Shown here piece by piece: positions 51,430 to 60,555 of a stretch of 64,000 nucleotides of DNA. The position numbers and the translations under genes were made by a program. Every line of letters starts with the position of its first letter. The first letter of the stretch is position 1. Source of the stretch: JABDJL01 sp963664065 (lineage in GTDB: Bacteria; Pseudomonadota; Gammaproteobacteria; Xanthomonadales; SZUA-36); NCBI GenBank assembly GCA_963664065.1, contig OY760942.1, positions 1,612,001 to 1,676,000 on the forward strand, read 5' to 3'. Below the pieces are notes generated by a model, which was given only the letters and a program-made list of their open reading frames with translations, was not told where the DNA came from and ran no database searches.

Positions 51430-52406
51430 TGTACAGCGCATCTGAAAAGCTGGCCATTATCCGCCTGGTGGAAGACTCGGAGTTATCCGTGCGCAGGACT
51501 CTGGTCGAGATCAACGTCAGTCGCAGCAGTTTCTACCGTTGGTATCAGGCTTATGAACGCGATGGCCCTGATGGCTTGCAGAACCACAGCAGGGCATCAC
51601 GTCAGCACTGGAACAAGATCCCCGAGTCGGTACGGGAACTGGTTGTTGATGTGGCCCTGGAACAACCGGAGCTGACACCCCGGGAACTGGCCTGGCATCT
51701 TACTGATACCCATGAGTACTTTATCTCGGAGTCCAGTGTCTATCGCATCCTCAAGGCCCATGACCTGGTTACCAGCCCACAGTTCATAGTGATGAGCGCA
51801 GCCGATGCGTTCCAGCATCCGACACGGCGTGTACATGAACTGTGGCAGACAGACTTTACCTACTTCCGGGTGGTGGGCTGGGGCTGGTACTTCCTGTCGA
51901 CGATCCTGGATGACTATTCCCGTTACATCATCAGCTGGCGGTTGACGACCACGATGGCGGCGCATGATGTCACCGATACTCTGGAAGATGCTCTGAAAGC
52001 CACAGGGCTCACCGAAGTCAGGGTGCATCACAAGCCCAGGTTACTGTCTGACAACGGCCCCTGCTATATCTCAAAAGAACTCAGGGAATGGTTGCAGGAT
52101 CAAGACATGAAGCACACCCGGGGAGCACCGTACCACCCGATGACCCAGGGCAAGATCGAACGCTACCACCGTTCGATGAAAAACGTGGTCAAGCTGGAGA
52201 ATTATTACTTCCCGTGGGAACTGGAAAGTGCCATTGCTCAGTGGGTGGCTCATTACAACCATGAGCGGTATCACGAATCACTGGATAACGTGACGCCGGC
52301 TGATGTGTATAACGGAAGAAGAAACGACATCCTGGACCGACGGTCAATGATCAAAGCCAGAACGTTAACGCAAAGGAAAATACAAAACCTGCGGTTAGCA
52401 GGCTAG
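51429..52406 (+). CDS. IS3-family transposase OrfB (DDE integrase core)
   Basis: A 325-residue protein with an N-terminal HTH_21-like region (residues 1-110) and an rve integrase core: Asp142 (WQTDFTYF), Asp208 (LLSDNGPCY) and Glu244 (GKIERYHR), a DD(35)E spacing. The C-terminal WVAHYNHERYHESLDNVTPA is the normal rve end. It appears intact. Confidence 0.95.
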   Translation: MYSASEKLAIIRLVEDSELSVRRTLVEINVSRSSFYRWYQAYERDGPDGLQNHSRASRQHWNKIPESVRELVVDVALEQPELTPRELAWHLTDTHEYFISESSVYRILKAHDLVTSPQFIVMSAADAFQHPTRRVHELWQTDFTYFRVVGWGWYFLSTILDDYSRYIISWRLTTTMAAHDVTDTLEDALKATGLTEVRVHHKPRLLSDNGPCYISKELREWLQDQDMKHTRGAPYHPMTQGKIERYHRSMKNVVKLENYYFPWELESAIAQWVAHYNHERYHESLDNVTPADVYNGRRNDILDRRSMIKARTLTQRKIQNLRLAG

Positions 52407-52481
52407 ACTGGAGAAAGTACGGGCAGAAAAGTGTCTCTTAGAAAAAGGCTCAAGTGGTCCCATATGCTCTGACGACGTACA

Positions 52482-52910
52482 GGCAGGCAAGCCATCAATC
52501 AGGGTTTCCGATTGCGCATCGCTTAATCCGCGTGGGTCAGATAAACGGGCAAGGTCTGCTTTGACATGGTCGATGCGAGCCAGATTTTTCGGGGTAGATA
52601 TGACCGCGTAATACAGTGGCCGGCCTTCATGGCTGCGCGCATATTCTACCAAAATGGCACGATCGCTCTGATTGGTAAGCGAGGTCACTACCTCCACAAT
52701 CTGTGCAGGGGTAGCGGTTTTTTGGCCGACCGGGAATCCCAGTATCGAAGAGGGCGTCGTGATCGCAGGATCGTAATTACCTTCAAGCAGCGGCAATTGG
52801 TAATGGAGACCCTCCATCTGCGTGGGATTCAATTCTGTTGCAATCACAGCACCGGAAATCAGGAGAGACAGACTAATACCAATAATGCTTTTCCCAATAA
52901 TGCTTTTCAT
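52482..52910 (-). pseudogene. N-terminal fragment of an M14-family zinc carboxypeptidase
   Basis: 143 codons with a signal peptide (about 1-24, ending VIA) and the N-terminal region of bacterial M14 peptidases (LGFPVGQKTATPAQIVEVV, EYARSHEGRPLYYAVIS, DPRGLSDAQSETLIDGLPA). The frame is then cut by the right end of IS copy 2; the open frame that continues into the IS encodes only IS-derived residues. The zinc-binding HxxE region is absent. The matching second half is not in this window. Confidence 0.8.
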
Positions 52911-53052
52911 GGAGGGCCCCTGGTCATTCTTGTTTTCGTGGATTCAAAGGCGTTGATGGCCCGCAAATAGCGATTCTGCCCTGATCAGTTCGTAGAAACA
53001 ACAATCCCGTTTGCTTGAGAGTCCATCCAGCACTTTCACAGAATATTTGGGG

Positions 53053-53541
53053 TCAGAGTTCTTTTGGTCGCAGAACCTCAACGAGTACCCAGTTTGCCTC
53101 GATGGCTTCTGCCCAATCATCGGCATTGCTCTCCAACAGGGCCGCGTTGGCAGTTGTCATCCGGACCCACTCCCCGCATAAACCTGATACGGCGTCTTCC
53201 CAGCCAGGATTGTGTCCGAGCACCAACAGCGTGGAGATGTCCTCCGCCAGCATGCTGCATGCGTTTGTGATCGCGGACAATCCGCCGTGATAGAAAGCGC
53301 TGCAGAATCGTTTCTCGATTGAATGTGGAAACTCCGCTTTCATTCGCTGCCAGGTCTCTCGTGTACGCTCTGAATCGCTGGCAATGACCAGGCCCGGGAT
53401 CCAGCCGAGATTCCGTAGTCGGGCGCTGATTCGAGGCGCATCGCGCCGCCCACGCTTGTTCAGCGGGCGCTGCTGATCGGTGGCGGCTCCGGACGTCCAA
53501 CTGCTCTTGGCGTGGCGCATGATAATGAGTCGTTTGCTCAT
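53053..53541 (-). CDS. sixA: SixA-type histidine phosphatase
   Basis: A 162-residue phosphoglycerate-mutase-fold phosphatase. The start ATG at 53541 (MSKRLIIMRHAKSS) places the catalytic RHA motif at residues 9-11; an upstream in-frame ATG adds non-conserved residues. ASDSERTRETW and LVLGHNPGWEDAV (second His) are conserved. SixA removes phosphate from the histidine of phosphotransfer domains. Its stop codon lies within the repeated motif ACTCTGACCCCAAATATT, suggesting that the 3' end was replaced or joined at that repeat. Confidence 0.87.
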   Translation of the reverse strand: MSKRLIIMRHAKSSWTSGAATDQQRPLNKRGRRDAPRISARLRNLGWIPGLVIASDSERTRETWQRMKAEFPHSIEKRFCSAFYHGGLSAITNACSMLAEDISTLLVLGHNPGWEDAVSGLCGEWVRMTTANAALLESNADDWAEAIEANWVLVEVLRPKEL

Positions 53542-53596
53542 GTGTGCCAGTCTAAACCACCACGCGTGCTTACAAGAATCCAAAAAATATTTGGGG

Positions 53597-53865
53597 TCAG
53601 AGTAAAAACTCTTCTTTTGGATGAGTTTTGTTTTTTGATTTAGGGCCGCGCTTGAGGCGGCACTGTAGCTGACCCTTCAACTGCTCCACTTCAGCTCGAA
53701 ATTGATCACTACCCAGCGCCAGCCCGGTGTTCAAGACGTGTGACCCGAATATCTCTCTCAGATAGCCGGCCCAGGGCTGCGAGCGGCCGTGCTGTGGGAA
53801 ATGGGCCAGTTTGGGGCCAGCGGCTATGGGTTCAGACGCACTGGTGGCCAGGATGCCTGTGGTTC
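53597..53865 (-). pseudogene. C-terminal remnant of a Y1 (REP-associated) transposase
   Basis: A start-less frame ending at TGA 53597-53599. It reads GPKLAHFPQHGRSQPWAGYL, REIFGSHVLNTGLALGSDQF, RAEVEQLKG and a basic tail RLKRGPKSKNKTHPKEEF. The block TGLALGSDQFRAEVEQL is the usual C-terminal segment of Y1 REP-associated transposases. The stop is again within the GGGGTCAGAGT motif. The catalytic core is missing, and the first 30 residues may come from another gene. Confidence 0.6.
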
Positions 53866-53949
53866 AGGGGCTGACAGTGCACGAACTGAACGCTTTTGGA
53901 AGTGACTGATACTTGGCGGATATCCCAAAAGAGTGGTTTATACTTCCTC

Positions 53950-55330
53950 GTATAGACGCCCCCTTTGTCAACTTGAATTTCCTGGCTGAATCACAGAGTG
54001 GGGTTGACCGTGGACTAACATCCTCGTATTCGCGTGCTGGTTAACGCATTAAGATCTGTCCGTTTAGGGGTCACCACAACCTATACTCAGGGGCTGATGT
54101 TTCTAAGGAAGTTCTTGTGGGCTTCCCGATCTCTGGCTTATCCTCCGTATCAATCATTAGATTCAAGCAATTGACAAAGTGGTTTTGGTTTTACGCGTAT
54201 TTCTGCTCGTTTTCAGGCCGCCACCGCATTGAGTGACTCCCACACAAAGCCCACCATCTCCCGGGCGCAGTCTCTTTGCGCCTGGCCTTCAGGTCCTTGC
54301 CGATTCTAGCCGTTCGGTAGCCGCGCTGATTGGCTTCAACAAAAGCCGTGCGCAAGTAGCGATTACCCTGCTTGGTAATCCCCATCCGGTTGTGCCTGCC
54401 GCCAGAGGAATATTCCCGGATATCCATGCCGATCCAGGACACCAGCTGGCGGGGATGAGGAAAGCGCTTGATGCCACCAATCTCGGTAATCATCGTCAAC
54501 GCAAAGATATTCTTGATGTCTTTGTAGCAGATCAGTGACTGAACCGAGTCCCGGTAGCGCGGTGTGATGGCCAGCACCTCGATCTGCTGACCATACTCGG
54601 CCAGGATCTGGTTGAGCCCCTTGATCTGGCGCAACTGCAACTCCAGATTCACCTTGAGGCTGCCTGATGCACCTTCGATGGTGCGTGCCTGCCAGCCGTA
54701 GTGATGCGCTGTCCAGTGCGACTTATTGCCGGTCTGGGCTTTGTAATGCAAGCCGTTGCGACGTAACACCGCTTGTAGATGTTTGCGCAGCTGCGTTCGC
54801 TGTTGCAACAGCTTCTGGCGCGAACGGAGTAAATCCCGATCCTGTTCCTGCTCCTCATCCGGGGCTGCATGATCGTCAATAAGTCATTGTCGTAGAACTG
54901 AACCAGGTAGCCCGCATCAATACAGTCGGTCTTGACGGCCTTGCCGCGCGGGCTGGGAATGCTGCTCGGCGCCACGACATCGCAGTGAACGCCATGGAAC
55001 GCCAGGTCGCGTTGTAGACAATAGCCCACGTAGGATGCTTCGTAGCACAACCTGATCGCACAGCCGGGAAAATGCCGCGCCATCCTGTCCAGCTGGTTCA
55101 GTAGACCCTTCAGCGTGGGCCGGCACTTAAAATCAATAATTTCACCGGTGTCTTTGTTGAAGGCCGAGCCATGGTATTGGGTATCGTCGACATCCAGGCC
55201 GACGTGGAGTATGTTCTGTTTCATAGACGTCTCCGTTTTTCACGAGGTTCAGTGGTGTCACCCACTGTTTAAGGTATGCATCTATGATGATGGTCCTCGA
55301 TCCTCGTGAATGGGGAGCGTCTATATCTTC
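53950..55330 (-). mobile_element. IS110-family element
   Basis: Bounded by TATAGACGCCCCC near 53953 and its imperfect inverse GGGGAGCGTCTATA at 55313-55326, with a single frameshifted transposase between. IS110 elements often lack long terminal repeats and target duplications, so the ends are approximate. A hairpin-prone segment at 55230-55310 (CACGAGG and CCTCGTG) lies upstream of the transposase, where IS110 elements encode their bridge RNA. Confidence 0.65.
54213..55224 (-). pseudogene. IS110-family transposase, frameshifted
   Basis: The first part (from ATG 55224) has the DEDD RuvC-like domain: GLDVDDTQYHGSAF, CYEASYVGYCLQRDL, VKTDCIDAGYLVQFY. Near 54865-54875 the family reading passes to another frame (PDEEQEQDRDLLRSRQKLLQ), which carries the C-terminal Transposase_20 domain (SLICYKDIKNIFALTMITEI, HPRQLVSWIGMD). 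A second shift near 54270 leads to MVGFVWESLNAVAA and a stop at 54213. Two frameshifts make it inactive unless they are sequencing errors. Confidence 0.85.
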
Positions 55331-55431
55331 TACCGCAATAAGTAATCTGCTGCGTGCAGAGATTACAACCTGGGCCTATTTGGCTGATAATAACCCTTCC
55401 TTGAGTCAGTTTTATTGTCAGGTTAATCATC

Positions 55432-56427
55432 TTGAATGCCTATATCGGTAAGAATGTACTGATCACTGGTGGCCTCGGTTTTATCGGGTCAAACCTTGCC
55501 CGTAAACTGGTTCAGGAGGGCGCAATTGTCACCCTGGTTGATAATCTGAACCCCAGGCATGGCGGCAACCTGTTTAACGTGGCTGATTTGCGCAATGCAC
55601 TTACCCTCAAAAGTTGTGATTTGGGGAATTCCGAGGCCATGACACCGTTGGTTAAGGATGCGGACTTTATTTTCAATCTTGCCGGGCAAACCAGCCACAT
55701 TGACTCAATGTGTGATCCGCTGTCAGACCTTGACATTAATGCCCGGGCACAGCTTTCGTTTCTTGAAACCTGTCGTGAGTTCAATGTGCGCGTCAAGATT
55801 GTTTACGCCAGTACCCGACAGATATATGGAAAAGCTGATATTTTGCCGGTGAACGAAAAGCAGTTGGCGCGCCCTGTTGATGTGAATGGGATTAACAAAT
55901 GGGCTGGAGAGCAGTTCCACTTGCTATACAACAATGTCCATGGGCTTCGTACATGTGCTTTGCGCCGGACCAACACCTATGGCCCGGGTATGCGGGTCAA
56001 AGATGCAAGGCAAACTTTTCTGGGTGTCTGGCTACGCTGTCTGGTGGATAAGCAACCATTCCAGGTGTTTGGTGACGGTCTGCAATTAAGAGACTTTAAT
56101 TATGTCGATGATTGTGTCAATGCGCTCCTGCTTGCAGGTGCATCGGAAAAGGCCAACGGAAATATTTACAACCTGGGAGGCCCGGAAATCATCGATCTCA
56201 AATCCCTTGCTGAGTTGATGATTACCCTCAATGGCAGTGGTAGTTACAAGCTGCTTCCTTTCCCTCCCAACAGGAAGGCGATCGATATTGGAGACTACTA
56301 CAGTGATTATTCCCTGATAAGGGGAAGCCTGGGCTGGGAACCAAGGGTCAGCCTGCAGGAAGGCCTAGCCAGAACAATCGAATACTACCAACTCAATGGC
56401 CAGCATTATTGGAAGCAGGATCAATGA
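55432..56427 (+). CDS. NAD-dependent nucleotide-sugar epimerase/dehydratase
   Basis: A 331-residue extended SDR with a TTG start. The NAD motif TGGLGFIG is at residues 12-19, and YASTRQIYGK precedes the active site. Where most family members have YxxxK, this protein has NGINK (152-156): the catalytic Tyr is Asn while Lys156 is kept. RRTNTYGPGM and FGDGLQLRDFNYVDDCVNAL are typical of nucleotide-sugar enzymes. It heads a small glycan cassette with a DegT aminotransferase and an acyltransferase, probably making an amino-acylated sugar for a surface polysaccharide. Confidence 0.85.
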   Translation: MNAYIGKNVLITGGLGFIGSNLARKLVQEGAIVTLVDNLNPRHGGNLFNVADLRNALTLKSCDLGNSEAMTPLVKDADFIFNLAGQTSHIDSMCDPLSDLDINARAQLSFLETCREFNVRVKIVYASTRQIYGKADILPVNEKQLARPVDVNGINKWAGEQFHLLYNNVHGLRTCALRRTNTYGPGMRVKDARQTFLGVWLRCLVDKQPFQVFGDGLQLRDFNYVDDCVNALLLAGASEKANGNIYNLGGPEIIDLKSLAELMITLNGSGSYKLLPFPPNRKAIDIGDYYSDYSLIRGSLGWEPRVSLQEGLARTIEYYQLNGQHYWKQDQ

Positions 56428-57530
56428 TTTTAATGAATGCCTTCAAAGCTGAGCCGCCAGAATTAAAGGCTAGCCTGCTCGCAGCCGCTGGCCGGGTTAT
56501 CGAATCCGGACACTACATTCTTGGAAACGAAGTTCTGAACTTCGAGCATCAATGGGCAAAAATATGCGGAATCACGCACGCGGTAGGTGTCGGTAACGGC
56601 ATGGATGCCATTGAGATCGCTTTGCGGGCTCTTGGGATTGGAAAAGGGGATGAGGTAATCACGACTGCTATGACGGCATTCGCTACCGTGCTGGCCATTA
56701 TCCGATCTGGGGCAACTCCTGTACTGGCTGATGTGGAGCCCGGAACAGCGCTGATGTCAGTCGAAAGTGTCAGACGATGCATTTCCACCAACACCAGGGC
56801 CATTGTACTGGTGCACCTGTACGGCCAGATGCGCGACATGGATGCCTGGCAGAACTTGTGTGCCGAGAAGAACTTATCCCTGGTTGAGGATTGTGCTCAG
56901 GCCCACCTAAGCTCCTGGCGAGAAGGCATGTCAGGAAGTTTTGGAAGTGCAGGGGCTTTCAGTTTTTATCCTACAAAAAACCTGGGAGCATTGGGGGATG
57001 CAGGCATGCTGGTCACCCAGGATTTATCAGTAGCCCAGGCAGCGAGGAGTTTAAGGAATTATGGCCAAAGCAATCGATATCATCACGAAGAATTGGGACT
57101 AAACAGCAGGCTTGATGAGCTCCAGGCGGCATTTCTCACCGAACGATTGAAGTGGCTTTCAAAATTCAACGAACAAAGAAGAAAAACAGCCAAAACGTAC
57201 CGCGCGGGAATAAAGAATGCACTGGTAAAGCATTTGCAAGAGCCCCAGGAAACCTGTTCTCATACCCACCACCTTTTTGTTGTCATTTGCAAGCAGCGAG
57301 ATGCACTTCAACAGTATCTTTTTTCAAATGGCGTCCAGTCATTGAGTCACTACCCTGTTCCGATTCACAAACAATCACCTTTTCTGGAAATTGCCCGAGA
57401 TCCTGAGGGGTTAGTGAGTTCTGAAAACCACGCTGCCACCTGTCTTTCCTTGCCATGCCATCCGCAATTAAGTGACGGAGACGTCAACCATGTCATACAA
57501 GTCATTAATAACTTTAACGGCTGCAAGTAG
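56424..57530 (+). CDS. DegT/DnrJ/EryC1-type sugar aminotransferase
   Basis: A 368-residue PLP enzyme starting at ATG 56424, overlapping the upstream stop, with GCAGGA as ribosome-binding site. PLP residues: VGNGMDAIEIALRAL (about 56-70), Asp156 in VEDCAQAHLS, and the Schiff-base Lys185 in FYPTKNLGALGDAG. RNYGQSNRYHHEELGLNSRLDELQAAFL split over two blocks is typical. It would transfer an amino group to a 3- or 4-keto nucleotide sugar produced by the neighbouring epimerase/dehydratase. Confidence 0.92.
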   Translation: MILMNAFKAEPPELKASLLAAAGRVIESGHYILGNEVLNFEHQWAKICGITHAVGVGNGMDAIEIALRALGIGKGDEVITTAMTAFATVLAIIRSGATPVLADVEPGTALMSVESVRRCISTNTRAIVLVHLYGQMRDMDAWQNLCAEKNLSLVEDCAQAHLSSWREGMSGSFGSAGAFSFYPTKNLGALGDAGMLVTQDLSVAQAARSLRNYGQSNRYHHEELGLNSRLDELQAAFLTERLKWLSKFNEQRRKTAKTYRAGIKNALVKHLQEPQETCSHTHHLFVVICKQRDALQQYLFSNGVQSLSHYPVPIHKQSPFLEIARDPEGLVSSENHAATCLSLPCHPQLSDGDVNHVIQVINNFNGCK

Positions 57531-57535
57531 GCTTT

Positions 57536-57575
57536 TGGTATGATTTCCAGCATCAAAATGCTGGCGTTAATACCA
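57536..57575. other. Hairpin between the aminotransferase and acyltransferase genes
   Basis: A perfect 7-bp stem CCAGCAT-CAAA-ATGCTGG (57547-57564) is enclosed by TGGTAT/ATACCA (57536 and 57570-57575). There is no T tract, so it is not a classic terminator; it could set the level of the downstream gene or be an RNA-processing site. Confidence 0.4.
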
Positions 57576-57630
57576 GAATTACACGTTTGCCTGATGGGAT
57601 CATAAAATCAGAATTAATCCTCAAAAAATT

Positions 57631-58062
57631 GTGTTGTACGGCATTGGCTCGCGCTACGTTTACGAGATGGTTGAGGTAGCTGCAAGGGCGCAGGTTGAGA
57701 TAGCTGCCTTCATCAACAACCTGCAAACAGAAGGGAACTTTTATGGATTAAATCCCGTGTTGAATCCTGATCAATGCGATTCATTGATTCGGGACTGTCC
57801 GGCAATTATCCCGCTGGTGACGCCCGGTCATCGAAGGGCAATACTACATGAACTGGCTGAAAAGGGTTTTACCGGTGAGGGATGGTTAATTGATCCAACT
57901 GCAACAATTGCTGGCACTGTACTATTTGGTAACGGGTTCCAGGTAAATGCAGGTGTCGTCATTGGCGCCCATAGCCAGTTTGGTGAACAGGTATTGGTTA
58001 ACCGATCCGCTTCTATTGGTCACGATACCCGGGTTGAAGATTTTGTCAGCTTTGGACCTGGC
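57631..58062 (+). pseudogene. Sugar O/N-acyltransferase (NeuD/PglD-like), cut by an IS
   Basis: A GTG start at 57631 gives MLYGIGSRYVYEMVEVA (Rossmann-like N-terminal half typical of NeuD/PglD enzymes), followed by left-handed beta-helix hexapeptides from about residue 90 (TATIAGTVLFGNGFQVNAGV, VIGAHSQFGEQVLVNRSASI). The IS3 copy at 58063 interrupts it after GPGC, before the catalytic His region is complete. About 144 native residues remain. The 3' part is not found on the other side of the IS. It would have acetylated the amino sugar made by the preceding two enzymes. Confidence 0.8.
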
Positions 58063-58151
58063 TGTGTGACGTCAGCCCATATGGGGCCAATCAACTGCTT
58101 TAACTAAGAGACACTTCTGCTATTTTTAACCTGAAGCAGAGGAGTCTCAAT

Positions 58152-58514
58152 ATGAGCATGTCAAACACCACCAAACGGGTCAAGGAGATCCGCCGCAATA
58201 CCCGTCGCAAGTTCTCGTCAGAGGAAAAGATCCGTATCGTACTGGATGGATTGCGCGGTGAAAGCTCGATCGCTGAACTATGTCGCCAGGAAGGTATTAA
58301 CAACAATCTGTATTACCGCTGGAGCAAGGATTTTCTGGAGGCCGGTAAAAAGCGCCTGTCAGGAGATACCGTCAGAGAAGCCAACAGCGATGAAGTGGTT
58401 GGTCTCAGAAAAGAAAATACCACCCTCAAGCAAGCGGTTGCCGAACTGTACCTGCGCAATGACTGGCTTAAAAAAAGTCTCACTGGGCAGGGTGTGACAT
58501 TGGACGAAGACTGA
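58152..58514 (+). CDS. IS3-family transposase OrfA
   Basis: A 120-residue helix-turn-helix protein, the same as the copy 2 OrfA except for Arg in place of Ser near residue 15 (KEIRRNTRR). The slippery A7 run and one-base overlap with orfB are kept. Confidence 0.95.
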   Translation: MSMSNTTKRVKEIRRNTRRKFSSEEKIRIVLDGLRGESSIAELCRQEGINNNLYYRWSKDFLEAGKKRLSGDTVREANSDEVVGLRKENTTLKQAVAELYLRNDWLKKSLTGQGVTLDED

Positions 58515-59491
58515 TGTACAGCGCATCTGAAAAGCTGGCCATTATCCGCCTGGTGGAAGACTCGGAGTTATCCGTGCGCAGGACTCTGGTCGAGATCAAC
58601 GTCAGTCGCAGCAGTTTCTACCGTTGGTATCAGGCTTATGAACGCGATGGCCCTGATGGCTTGCAGAACCACAGCAGGGCATCACGTCAGCACTGGAACA
58701 AGATCCCTGAGTCGGTACGGGAACTGGTTGTTGATGTGGCCCTGGAACAACCGGAGCTGACACCCCGGGAACTGGCCTGGCATCTTACTGATACCCATGA
58801 GTACTTTATCTCGGAGTCCAGTGTCTATCGCATCCTCAAGGCCCATGACCTGGTTACCAGCCCACAGTTCATAGTGATGAGCGCAGCCGATGCGTTCCAG
58901 CATCCGACACGGCGTGTACATGAACTGTGGCAGACAGACTTTACCTACTTCCGGGTGGTGGGCTGGGGCTGGTACTTCCTGTCGACGATCCTGGATGACT
59001 ATTCCCGTTACATCATCAGCTGGCGGTTGACGACCACGATGGCGGCGCATGATGTCACCGATACTCTGGAAGATGCTCTGAAAGCCACAGGGCTCACCGA
59101 AGTCAGGGTGCATCACAAGCCCAGGTTACTGTCTGACAACGGCCCCTGCTATATCTCAAAAGAACTCAGGGAATGGTTGCAGGATCAAGACATGAAGCAC
59201 ACCCGGGGAGCACCGTACCACCCGATGACCCAGGGCAAGATCGAACGCTACCACCGTTCGATGAAAAACGTGGTCAAGCTGGAGAATTATTACTTCCCGT
59301 GGGAACTGGAAAGTGCCATTGCTCAGTGGGTGGCTCATTACAACCATGAGCGGTATCACGAATCACTGGATAACGTGACGCCGGCTGATGTGTATAACGG
59401 AAGAAGAAACGACATCCTGGACCGACGGTCAATGATCAAGTCCAGAACGTTAACGCAAAGGAAAGTACAAAACCTGCGATTAGCAGGCTAG
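58514..59491 (+). CDS. IS3-family transposase OrfB (DDE integrase core)
   Basis: A 325-residue protein with the full DD(35)E triad (Asp142, Asp208, Glu244). It differs from copy 2 only near the C-terminus (SMIKSRTLTQRKVQNLRL in place of SMIKARTLTQRKIQNLRL). Intact and probably active. Confidence 0.95.
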   Translation: MYSASEKLAIIRLVEDSELSVRRTLVEINVSRSSFYRWYQAYERDGPDGLQNHSRASRQHWNKIPESVRELVVDVALEQPELTPRELAWHLTDTHEYFISESSVYRILKAHDLVTSPQFIVMSAADAFQHPTRRVHELWQTDFTYFRVVGWGWYFLSTILDDYSRYIISWRLTTTMAAHDVTDTLEDALKATGLTEVRVHHKPRLLSDNGPCYISKELREWLQDQDMKHTRGAPYHPMTQGKIERYHRSMKNVVKLENYYFPWELESAIAQWVAHYNHERYHESLDNVTPADVYNGRRNDILDRRSMIKSRTLTQRKVQNLRLAG

Positions 59492-59649
59492 ACTGGAGAA
59501 AGTACGGGCAGAAAAGTGTCTCTTAGAAAAAGGCTCAAGTGGTCCCATATGCTCTGACGACGTACACTTTTGATTTAAAAAAAGAATCGAGAAATTTCAA
59601 AAAGGCCGCGTGTTACCCACGTGTCATTTGGTACACTTTTTTGTACCGC

Positions 59650-59835
59650 TTAATCAACTTTCTTTGCAGCGGCCAGTAGTGAATTCATTAAAGTGTCGGA
59701 GTGAAGCCCGTGTGCCTTTTCTAAGATTTGGGCATCGGTCAGTTTCGGGTTGCCGCGATCCTCGAGGGGAAAGACGTCCGCGTGACAGCGGGTTAATTTT
59801 GGGGAATTATATCGAATGTTACCCTGACGTGGTCC
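59650..59835 (-). pseudogene. Unrecognised gene fragment (C-terminal end)
   Basis: An open frame ending at 59650 whose last 45 residues look like genuine protein: CHADVFPLEDRGNPKLTDAQ then ILEKAHGLHSDTLMNSLLAA. The pattern is vaguely like the C-terminus of MmgE/PrpD-type enzymes, but I am not sure. It appears to be broken near 59835 by the remnant of another IS3-type element. The rest of 59567-60192 contains no convincing gene apart from the orfA remnant. Confidence 0.3.
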
Positions 59836-59888
59836 AATAGATTGTACAACCCAGTTAAGAGATAATTTATTTAACTGGGAGAAGTAAA

Positions 59889-60050
59889 TTGAGTAGCAGA
59901 AAAAAGTATTCAAAGGAGTTCAAACTGGATGCAGTCAGTTTGGTACTCGATCAAGGTTATAGCCGTGCAGAAGCGGCCAGAAGCCTTGGGCTTAATAGCA
60001 ATATGCTTGGTCGGTGGGTTTCAGAACAGCGGTCCGATGGCGGTCAGTAG
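59889..60050 (+). pseudogene. Remnant of a second IS3-type element, orfA N-terminus
   Basis: A TTG-initiated frame of 53 codons encoding MSSRKKYSKEFKLDAVSLVL then DQGYSRAEAARSLGLNSNML and GRWVSEQRSDGGQ, the N-terminal helix-turn-helix of a different IS3-family OrfA from the one in the multi-copy element here. It ends at TAG 60048-60050 after Gln, at the point where intact relatives continue into a coiled coil. A preceding TGTACAACCC at about 59844 may be the old IS end. Confidence 0.75.
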
Positions 60051-60192
60051 CAGACAATCAACAGCTCGTTTCCAGCCTACTGATATTCCAAGTTGTTTTA
60101 TCAATTACGACCCGCTACACTAAGAAGGAGAGGAAGCTGCTGCCTGCAAATCTCGGTACTCTTCCGGGATTGACATTGGAGGAAAGGTCGCC

Positions 60193-60555
60193 ATGAGCTC
60201 CAAAAAAAACCTGTTTTTCATTTGCTTACTCATAAACCCCCTGTTGCTTGTAGCAGAAGAACAAAAAGGACATAAGCACACTCCCAGGGGAGAGATAGCT
60301 TTTAGGCCCTCTTCCCGGGCTGCTTTTGACCATAGCGGGCAGCTGGTTACACATAGAATCCTGGCAGATGGTTCCATGATGGCTGAGCACAATGGAAGTC
60401 TTGGCAATGTCACCGTTGCAAGACTGGGCCCGGATGGGAAGGTAGAGACTTTCTGCACCACCGATGAGGGGGCCGCCAAATCATGGATGGCTGGAGAAAT
60501 CGGCAGGAGCTCTGTCGCTTCATTGAACACACCTGTCGTGGTGAAGAAGCCATGA
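60193..60555 (+). CDS. Small secreted protein, function unknown
   Basis: A 120-residue protein with a strong ribosome-binding site (GGAGGAAAGG) and a signal peptide (about 1-21, ending LLLVA). The mature part is short and polar with one Cys (VETFCTTDEGAAKSWMAGE) and the repeat-like DGSMMAEHNG and GNVTVARLGPDGK segments. The latter resemble small proteins linked with PEP-CTERM-type secretion, but no sorting signal is seen. Its stop overlaps the start of the metalloprotease gene, so the two are translationally coupled; it may be a chaperone, inhibitor or co-secreted partner. Confidence 0.6.
   Translation: MSSKKNLFFICLLINPLLLVAEEQKGHKHTPRGEIAFRPSSRAAFDHSGQLVTHRILADGSMMAEHNGSLGNVTVARLGPDGKVETFCTTDEGAAKSWMAGEIGRSSVASLNTPVVVKKP

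Larger units (their letters stand above)
50978..52481 (+). mobile_element. IS3-family insertion sequence, copy 2 (intact length)
   Basis: A 1504-bp element from TGTGTGACGTCAGCCCATAT to GAGCATATGG-type right end (reading inward TGTACGTCGTCAGAGCATAT). It contains orfA and orfB overlapping by one base, and the A7 slippery run. It is flanked by an upstream-truncated hypothetical gene and an M14 peptidase cut at its C-terminal side. Flanking pentamers GGTAG and GGCAG differ, so no true target-site duplication is seen. Confidence 0.95.
58063..59566 (+). mobile_element. IS3-family insertion sequence, copy 3 (intact length)
   Basis: A 1504-bp copy almost identical to copy 2, differing by scattered substitutions (for example CTGAACTATG near 58274, AAGTCCAG near 59440). 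Left flank is the acyltransferase fragment and right flank an unrelated non-coding sequence; flanking bases CTGGC and CTTTT do not match. Confidence 0.95.

Noticed and set aside
52395..52481. The last 28 codons of the M14 frame as native protein
   Set aside because: These residues are encoded by the right end of the IS, so the peptidase really ends at the IS junction.
50973..52486. GGTAG/GGCAG as a target-site duplication of IS copy 2
   Set aside because: One of five bases differs and the flanking genes are unrelated, so it is probably chance.
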